Origin: an uncultured Bacteroidales bacterium
Lineage (GTDB): Bacteria; Bacteroidota; Bacteroidia; Bacteroidales; Lentimicrobiaceae
Direction of reading: 5' to 3'
Length of the DNA stretch: 46,131 nucleotides
Assembly: GCA_937894795.1 (NCBI GenBank)
Contig: CALCQV010000103.1
Location: 1-46,131 of the forward strand
The translations under genes and the position numbers were made by a program. Below are positions 41,846-46,131 of the stretch, piece by piece; position 1 is the stretch's first letter, and the number at the start of each line of letters is the position of its first letter. Under the pieces are notes generated by a model. That model was not told where the DNA came from, did no database searches, and saw only the letters and a list, made by a program, of their open reading frames with translations.

Positions 41846-42628
41846 ATGATCTCTTATAAGTCAGAAGAAGAAATAGAATTAATAAGACAGAGTTCTTTAC
41901 TTGTTGGTAAAACCCTGGCTGAAGTGGCCAGAATCATCCGACCCGGGATTAAAACGATAGAACTGGATAAAGTTGCTGAAACATTTATTCGTGATCACAA
42001 GGCTAAACCGGCGTTCAAGGGATATAACGGATTTCCTTACACACTTTGCATCTCAGTCAATGATGTAGTGGTACATGGCTTTCCAGGTGACCAAGAACTA
42101 AAAGAGGGTGATTTGGTCTCAGTGGATTGTGGTACACTGCTCAATGGTTTTTATGGAGACTCAGCCTACACATTTGCGGTGGGTGAACTTGATGAAGAGA
42201 AGCGTTTACTTATGGAACGTACTAAAGAATCTCTTTATCGTGGCATAAAAGTTGCAAAGGCAGGTAACCGGATTGGCAATATAGGTTATGAAGTGCAATC
42301 TTATGTTGAGAGTTTTGGTTACTCAGTGGTACGTGATCTGGTAGGTCATGGAATTGGCAGAAACCTGCATGAGAGTCCTGAAGTTCCTAACTATGGGAAA
42401 CGAGGGGACGGAATAATGCTTAGGCAGGGACTAGTAATATGCATTGAGCCAATGATCAATCTTGGAGTACGTCAGGTAACCCAGGATAGAGATGGGTGGA
42501 CAATCAGAACTGCAGATGGAAAACCATCAGCTCATTATGAACACCAGATTGCCATAATTAAAGGAGAACCAACAATTCTGTCATCATTTGACGAAATAGA
42601 GGAAGTATTAAAGGAAAAAGTAAATTAA
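41846..42628 (+). CDS. map: Methionine aminopeptidase, type I
   Basis: A 260-residue enzyme that removes the initiator Met from nascent chains with two metal ions. Ligands are visible: His in NDVVVHGFP, Asp in VSVDCGTLLNGFYGDSAYTF, His in VGHGIGRNLHE, Glu in ICIEPMI and Glu in HYEHQIAI. Normal pita-bread fold length without an N-terminal extension. It lies ten bases after secY. Confidence 0.97.
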   Translation: MISYKSEEEIELIRQSSLLVGKTLAEVARIIRPGIKTIELDKVAETFIRDHKAKPAFKGYNGFPYTLCISVNDVVVHGFPGDQELKEGDLVSVDCGTLLNGFYGDSAYTFAVGELDEEKRLLMERTKESLYRGIKVAKAGNRIGNIGYEVQSYVESFGYSVVRDLVGHGIGRNLHESPEVPNYGKRGDGIMLRQGLVICIEPMINLGVRQVTQDRDGWTIRTADGKPSAHYEHQIAIIKGEPTILSSFDEIEEVLKEKVN

Positions 42629-42638
42629 TAAAAAATAA

Positions 42639-42857
42639 ATGGCGAAACAAATTTCAATAGAACAAGATGGAACAGTTACTGAATCATTAGGTAACGCAAT
42701 GTTTCGTGTTGAGCTAGAGAACGGGCATATCATTACCGCCCATATTTCAGGTAAAATGAGGATGCATTACATCAAAATTTTACCGGGTGATAAGGTAAAA
42801 CTCGAAATGTCGCCTTACGATTTAAGTAAAGGAAGAATAATTTTCAGATACAAATAA
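42639..42857 (+). CDS. infA: Translation initiation factor IF-1
   Basis: A 72-residue OB-fold factor that covers the A site during initiation. MAKQISIEQDGTVTESLGNAMFRVELENGH and HISGKMRMHYIKILPGDKVKLEMSPYDLSKGRIIFRYK are invariant family text. It lies between map and rpmJ. Confidence 0.98.
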   Translation: MAKQISIEQDGTVTESLGNAMFRVELENGHIITAHISGKMRMHYIKILPGDKVKLEMSPYDLSKGRIIFRYK

Positions 42858-42874
42858 ACAAACCATCTTGTAAA

Positions 42875-42991
42875 ATGAAAGTAAGAGCATCTGTAAAGAA
42901 GAGAACACCTGACTGTAAGATTGTCAGAAGAAAGGGGAGGTTGTATATAATCAACAAAAAGAACCCTAAATACAAACAAAGACAAGGATAA
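42875..42991 (+). CDS. rpmJ: 50S ribosomal protein L36 (zinc-free form)
   Basis: The 38-residue protein starts MKVRASVKKRTPDCKIVRRK and ends KNPKYKQRQG. The zinc-binding set of classical L36 (three Cys and one His) is reduced to a single Cys14; the others are Thr, Asn and Tyr. It is therefore the non-zinc form, usual in the phylum. Confidence 0.96.
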   Translation: MKVRASVKKRTPDCKIVRRKGRLYIINKKNPKYKQRQG

Positions 42992-43022
42992 TAGAATTTA
43001 ACGTCACAACAATAAACAATAT

Positions 43023-43403
43023 ATGGCACGTATTGCTGGTATTGACATACCCAAGAACAAAAGAGGTGAAATAGGGCTTACCTATATTTACGGTATCGGC
43101 CGGAGCACAGCACAGAGAATTCTGCACAGTGCAGGTATAGATGTAAATAAGAAAGTACAAGACTGGAATGACGATGAGCAGAACGCAATCCGTACTATCA
43201 TTGGCGAACAGATCAAAGTAGAGGGAGCTCTTCGCACAGAAGTGCAGACTAACATCAAGCGATTGATGGATATTGGCTGCTATCGTGGTATCAGACATCG
43301 TCTTGGTTTACCTCTGCGTGGACAGAGCACCAAAAACAATGCTCGTACCCGTAAAGGCAAGAAAAAAACTGTTGCTAACAAGAAGAAAGCAACTAAAGGT
43401 TAA
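43023..43403 (+). CDS. rpsM: 30S ribosomal protein S13
   Basis: A 126-residue head protein that bridges to the 50S and the P-site tRNA. MARIAGIDIPKNKRGEIGLTYIYGIG, then RGIRHRLGLPLRGQSTKNNARTRKGKKK and a basic end. It is 31 bases after rpmJ. Confidence 0.98.
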   Translation: MARIAGIDIPKNKRGEIGLTYIYGIGRSTAQRILHSAGIDVNKKVQDWNDDEQNAIRTIIGEQIKVEGALRTEVQTNIKRLMDIGCYRGIRHRLGLPLRGQSTKNNARTRKGKKKTVANKKKATKG

Positions 43404-43455
43404 GAGTTGAACCTTAATCAGTAATTAAACTTAAGAAAGTAGAAAAAAAACTGTT

Positions 43456-43845
43456 ATGGCAAAAACTGCTAAAACATCAAAGAAAAGAGTTGTTAAGGTT
43501 GATCCCATTGGTCATGCATATGTATCGGCCTCGTTTAACAATATCATCATTTCCCTGACAAATAATTCAGGACAGGTAATCAGCTGGGCATCTGCAGGCA
43601 AGATGGGTTTCAGGGGTTCAAAAAAGAATACTCCTTATGCAGCTCAGATGGCAGCCACTGATTGTTCAAAGGTTGCTTATGATATGGGACTTCGCAAGGT
43701 GAAGGTATTTGTAAAAGGACCGGGCTCAGGCCGTGAATCTGCTATACGTACCATCCACTCAGCTGGTATTGAGGTTACTGAAATTATGGACGTGACCCCT
43801 ATGCCACACAATGGTTGCCGTCCTCCTAAAAGAAGAAGGGTTTAA
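43456..43845 (+). CDS. rpsK: 30S ribosomal protein S11
   Basis: A 129-residue platform protein at the mRNA exit. VDPIGHAYVSASFNNIIISLTNNSGQVISWASAGKMGFRGSKKNTPYAAQ and the end IMDVTPMPHNGCRPPKRRRV are diagnostic. It lies 52 bases after rpsM. Confidence 0.98.
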   Translation: MAKTAKTSKKRVVKVDPIGHAYVSASFNNIIISLTNNSGQVISWASAGKMGFRGSKKNTPYAAQMAATDCSKVAYDMGLRKVKVFVKGPGSGRESAIRTIHSAGIEVTEIMDVTPMPHNGCRPPKRRRV

Positions 43846-43939
43846 TACTGTTTATCCGGCTGTTTGCTCTTACTATGATGGTTTGGCAGTCGCTAACAGG
43901 AGTTTTGATAACATTTGAAAATAAAATAACACAGTAATT

Positions 43940-44545
43940 ATGGCTAGGTACACAGGCCCAAAAACCAAAATTGCACGCAAGTTTAAAGAACCTATTTACG
44001 GACCGGATAAATATTTCGAAAAAAAGAACTATGCGCCGGGAATGCATGGGAACTCAAAGAGGCGTAAAAAACTTTCTGAATATGGAACGCAGCTCCAGGA
44101 AAAACAGAAAGCCAAATATACCTATGGAATACTTGAGAAACAATTTAAGAACACATTCCATAAAGCTACCCGTAAAAAAGGTATTACAGGAGAATTGCTC
44201 TTACAATTAATCGAATCAAGGCTTGATAATATTGTTTACCGTTTAGGTATTGCTCCTTCACGCAGCGCAGGCCGTCAGTTGGTTTCTCATCGTCATATCA
44301 CAGTTAATGGAAGCGTTGTTAATGTTCCATCATACGAAGTGAAAGTAGGTGATGTTATTGCTGTAAGAGAAAAATCAAAGTCAATGGAAGTTATTCAGAA
44401 TTCTCTCGCAGGAAAGCGTAACAGCTACCCCTGGTTGGAATGGGATGGTAACTTACTGAGTGGTAAAATGACTGTTTTGCCAGCTCGTGAGGATATTCCT
44501 GAGAATATTAAGGAACAGCTCATCGTTGAATTGTATTCTAAATAA
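43940..44545 (+). CDS. rpsD: 30S ribosomal protein S4
   Basis: A 201-residue primary assembly protein for the 5' domain of 16S rRNA. ARYTGPKTKIARKFKEPIYG, the S4 RNA-binding fold with RLDNIVYRLGIAPSRSAGRQLVSHRHITVNG and the end LPAREDIPENIKEQLIVELYSK are clear. A 94-base gap before it is among the longest within the operon, but no promoter box is evident in it. Confidence 0.98.
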   Translation: MARYTGPKTKIARKFKEPIYGPDKYFEKKNYAPGMHGNSKRRKKLSEYGTQLQEKQKAKYTYGILEKQFKNTFHKATRKKGITGELLLQLIESRLDNIVYRLGIAPSRSAGRQLVSHRHITVNGSVVNVPSYEVKVGDVIAVREKSKSMEVIQNSLAGKRNSYPWLEWDGNLLSGKMTVLPAREDIPENIKEQLIVELYSK

Positions 44546-44586
44546 AGTATTAGGTTAACAAATTTATTACTCAAGAGGAAGATAAA

Positions 44587-45579
44587 ATGGCAATATTAGC
44601 ATTTCAAAAACCTGAGAAGGTTATTATGATCGAAGCCGATGACTCTACAGGTGTGTTTGAATTCAGACCACTTGAACCGGGTTTCGGAATCACCATCGGC
44701 AATGCCCTGCGGAGAATACTCCTCTCCTCACTTGAGGGATTCGCCATCACCTCCATCAAGATTGATGGGGTGGATATGGAATTTTCTTCAATAAAGGGAG
44801 TGGTAGAGGATGTTACTGATATCATTCTTAATCTGAAGAAAATTCGTTTTAAACGACTGCTTGAAGCAGAAACCAATGAGCATATAAGGGTGGTTATTTC
44901 AGGTCAGGATACCTTTAAAGCAGGTGATATTAACAAATTCCTCTCTGTATTCCAGGTTTTGAATCCTGAAGTGGAAATCTGCCACATGGAGCCTTCCGTT
45001 AAATTGTCTATAGATCTTACTATTGATAAAGGCCGTGGTTATGTTCCTGCTGAAGAAAATAAAGTGCAAAACGCACCTATTGGTACTATAGCTATTGATT
45101 CAATTCATACTCCAATAAAGAACGTTAAATACACTATTGAAAACTTCCGCGTTGAGCAAAAGACTGACTATGAAAAGCTTATAATGGAAGTTGTTTCTGA
45201 CGGTTCCATTAAACCAAAAGATGCATTGAAAGAAGCAGCTCGTATTCTCATTCATCATTTTATGCTCTTTTCAGATGAAAAGATTACTATTGATGCTGAA
45301 GAGAAAACGGTTAATGATGAGTTTGATGAAACATCACTTCACATACGTCAGCTTCTGAAAACCAAATTGGTTGACATGGATCTCTCGGTAAGAGCTCTTA
45401 ACTGCCTGAAAGCTGCAGATGTGGAAACTTTGGGCGAATTAGTATCATATAATAAAAACGATTTGTTGAAATTCAGAAACTTCGGTAAGAAATCACTTAC
45501 TGAATTGGAAGACCTGGTTAAATCAAAGAACCTGGAATTCGGAATGAATGTCGCAAAGTATAAACTTGATAAGGATTAA
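44587..45579 (+). CDS. rpoA: RNA polymerase alpha subunit
   Basis: A 330-residue alpha subunit. The N-terminal dimerisation domain (about 1-230) has EPGFGITIGNALRRILLSSLEGFAI and GRGYVPAEEN. The C-terminal domain (about 255-320) has the helix-hairpin-helix LNCLKAADVETLGELVSYNKNDLLKFRNFGKKSLTELE, which binds UP elements and activators. Full length; 41 bases after rpsD and 7 before rplQ. Confidence 0.98.
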   Translation: MAILAFQKPEKVIMIEADDSTGVFEFRPLEPGFGITIGNALRRILLSSLEGFAITSIKIDGVDMEFSSIKGVVEDVTDIILNLKKIRFKRLLEAETNEHIRVVISGQDTFKAGDINKFLSVFQVLNPEVEICHMEPSVKLSIDLTIDKGRGYVPAEENKVQNAPIGTIAIDSIHTPIKNVKYTIENFRVEQKTDYEKLIMEVVSDGSIKPKDALKEAARILIHHFMLFSDEKITIDAEEKTVNDEFDETSLHIRQLLKTKLVDMDLSVRALNCLKAADVETLGELVSYNKNDLLKFRNFGKKSLTELEDLVKSKNLEFGMNVAKYKLDKD

Positions 45580-45586
45580 TTGAAAA

Positions 45587-46123
45587 ATGAGACACGGAAA
45601 GAAAGTCAATCACCTTGGAAGAACTAGCGCCCATCGTAAGGCTATGTTGTCGAATATGGCTGCCTCGCTGATTATACATAAACGCATTAATACAACTCTG
45701 GCAAAGGCCAAAGCACTGAGATCATACGTTGAACCGCTTATTACCCGTTCAAAAAATGATTCAACTCATTCTCGCAGAATGGTATTCTCATACCTGCAAT
45801 CGAAAGAGGCTGTCTCTACTCTCTTCAGAGATGTAGCTATTAAAGTCGCTGCTCGCCCAGGTGGTTATACCCGAATTCTGAAGACTGGTAATCGTCTTGG
45901 TGATAATGCAGAAATGTGTATGATGGAACTCGTTGATTTCAACGAGAACCTCCTGGCTGTTAAGGAAGCTCCTAAAGCTAAAACAACCCGCCGTAGTCGT
46001 GCTGCTAAGCCTAAAGCTGAAGCTCCAAAAGATTCTACTCCTAAGGCCGAGGCTCCACAAGTATCAGAAACTCCAGTTGTTGAAAAACCTGTAGATGATG
46101 CCAATGCGGAAACTAAGGAATAA
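45587..46123 (+). CDS. rplQ: 50S ribosomal protein L17 with Lys/Ala/Pro tail
   Basis: The 178 residues contain the core MRHGKKVNHLGRTSAHRKAMLSNMAASLI to TRILKTGNRLGDNAEMCMMELVDFN (about 125 residues), then a 45-residue tail of repeated PKAEAPK-like units and acidic residues (EKPVDDANAETKE). The core matches the usual bacterial length; such Ala/Pro/Lys/Glu tails occur on L17 in Bacteroidota. It is the last gene in the window and the usual end of the operon. The terminator would lie just outside. Confidence 0.97.
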   Translation: MRHGKKVNHLGRTSAHRKAMLSNMAASLIIHKRINTTLAKAKALRSYVEPLITRSKNDSTHSRRMVFSYLQSKEAVSTLFRDVAIKVAARPGGYTRILKTGNRLGDNAEMCMMELVDFNENLLAVKEAPKAKTTRRSRAAKPKAEAPKDSTPKAEAPQVSETPVVEKPVDDANAETKE

Positions 46124-46131
46124 AAAGCATT

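Noticed and set aside
1..46131. CRISPR array
   Set aside because: No regularly spaced repeats of 24-40 bases were seen anywhere in the window.

Overview
The window is chromosomal DNA of a member of the Bacteroidota, most likely a Bacteroidales/Marinilabiliales-type organism. The support comes from several sources: promoters of the form TTTG-N19-TAnnTTTG, an almost complete lack of Shine-Dalgarno sequences, secreted proteins with type IX secretion (T9SS) C-terminal signals, a DUF4290 gene, a cysteine-poor L36, and a ribosomal superoperon running rpsL-rpsG-fusA-rpsJ with no tuf gene. The DNA is AT-rich.

Region 1 (about 1-3855) is the right-hand end of an integrated element, probably a prophage. 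It holds an M15-type peptidase, which overlaps by 4 bases a lipoprotein that also has a C-terminal membrane segment (a candidate endolysin plus unimolecular spanin). Next come a strong terminator, a divergently oriented two-gene cargo unit (lipoprotein with a glycine-rich hydrophobic tail plus a 52-residue two-helix membrane protein, driven by a textbook promoter), and a tyrosine recombinase. The recombinase starts about 115 bases from the 3' end of the tmRNA gene ssrA, which is the likely attachment site. The rest of the element lies outside the window to the left.

Region 2 (3855-11917) is core chromosome on the minus strand: ssrA, a sigma-54-type response regulator without a DNA-binding domain, a grpE-dnaJ-ABC ATPase-ABC permease operon, and a DUF4290-murA pair. 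MurA carries Asp in place of the usual active-site Cys.

Region 3 (11918-18860) is a rearranged accessory patch. It holds a 130-bp element with inverted ends, two T9SS-secreted proteins, a lipoprotein, and a decayed second copy of the T9SS locus. A displaced copy of the last 30 codons of uvrD/pcrA also lies here, 4 kb from the intact uvrD. An AAA+/DUF4143 ATPase gene has its promoter bracketed by two identical 14-base repeats.

Region 4 (18861-27353) is mixed housekeeping: uvrD, a small helical protein, a BIG2-like lipoprotein, a LiaF-like membrane protein, type II NADH dehydrogenase with a pentapeptide-repeat protein, two DUF1801 proteins, and metX, whose promoter sits so close to its ATG that the mRNA may be leaderless.

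Region 5 (27354-46131) opens with a 480-base gene-free stretch. It has two promoters and a well-folded RNA between them. The ribosomal superoperon then runs from rpsL to rplQ (31 genes, all plus strand), including fusA, secY, map, infA and rpoA.
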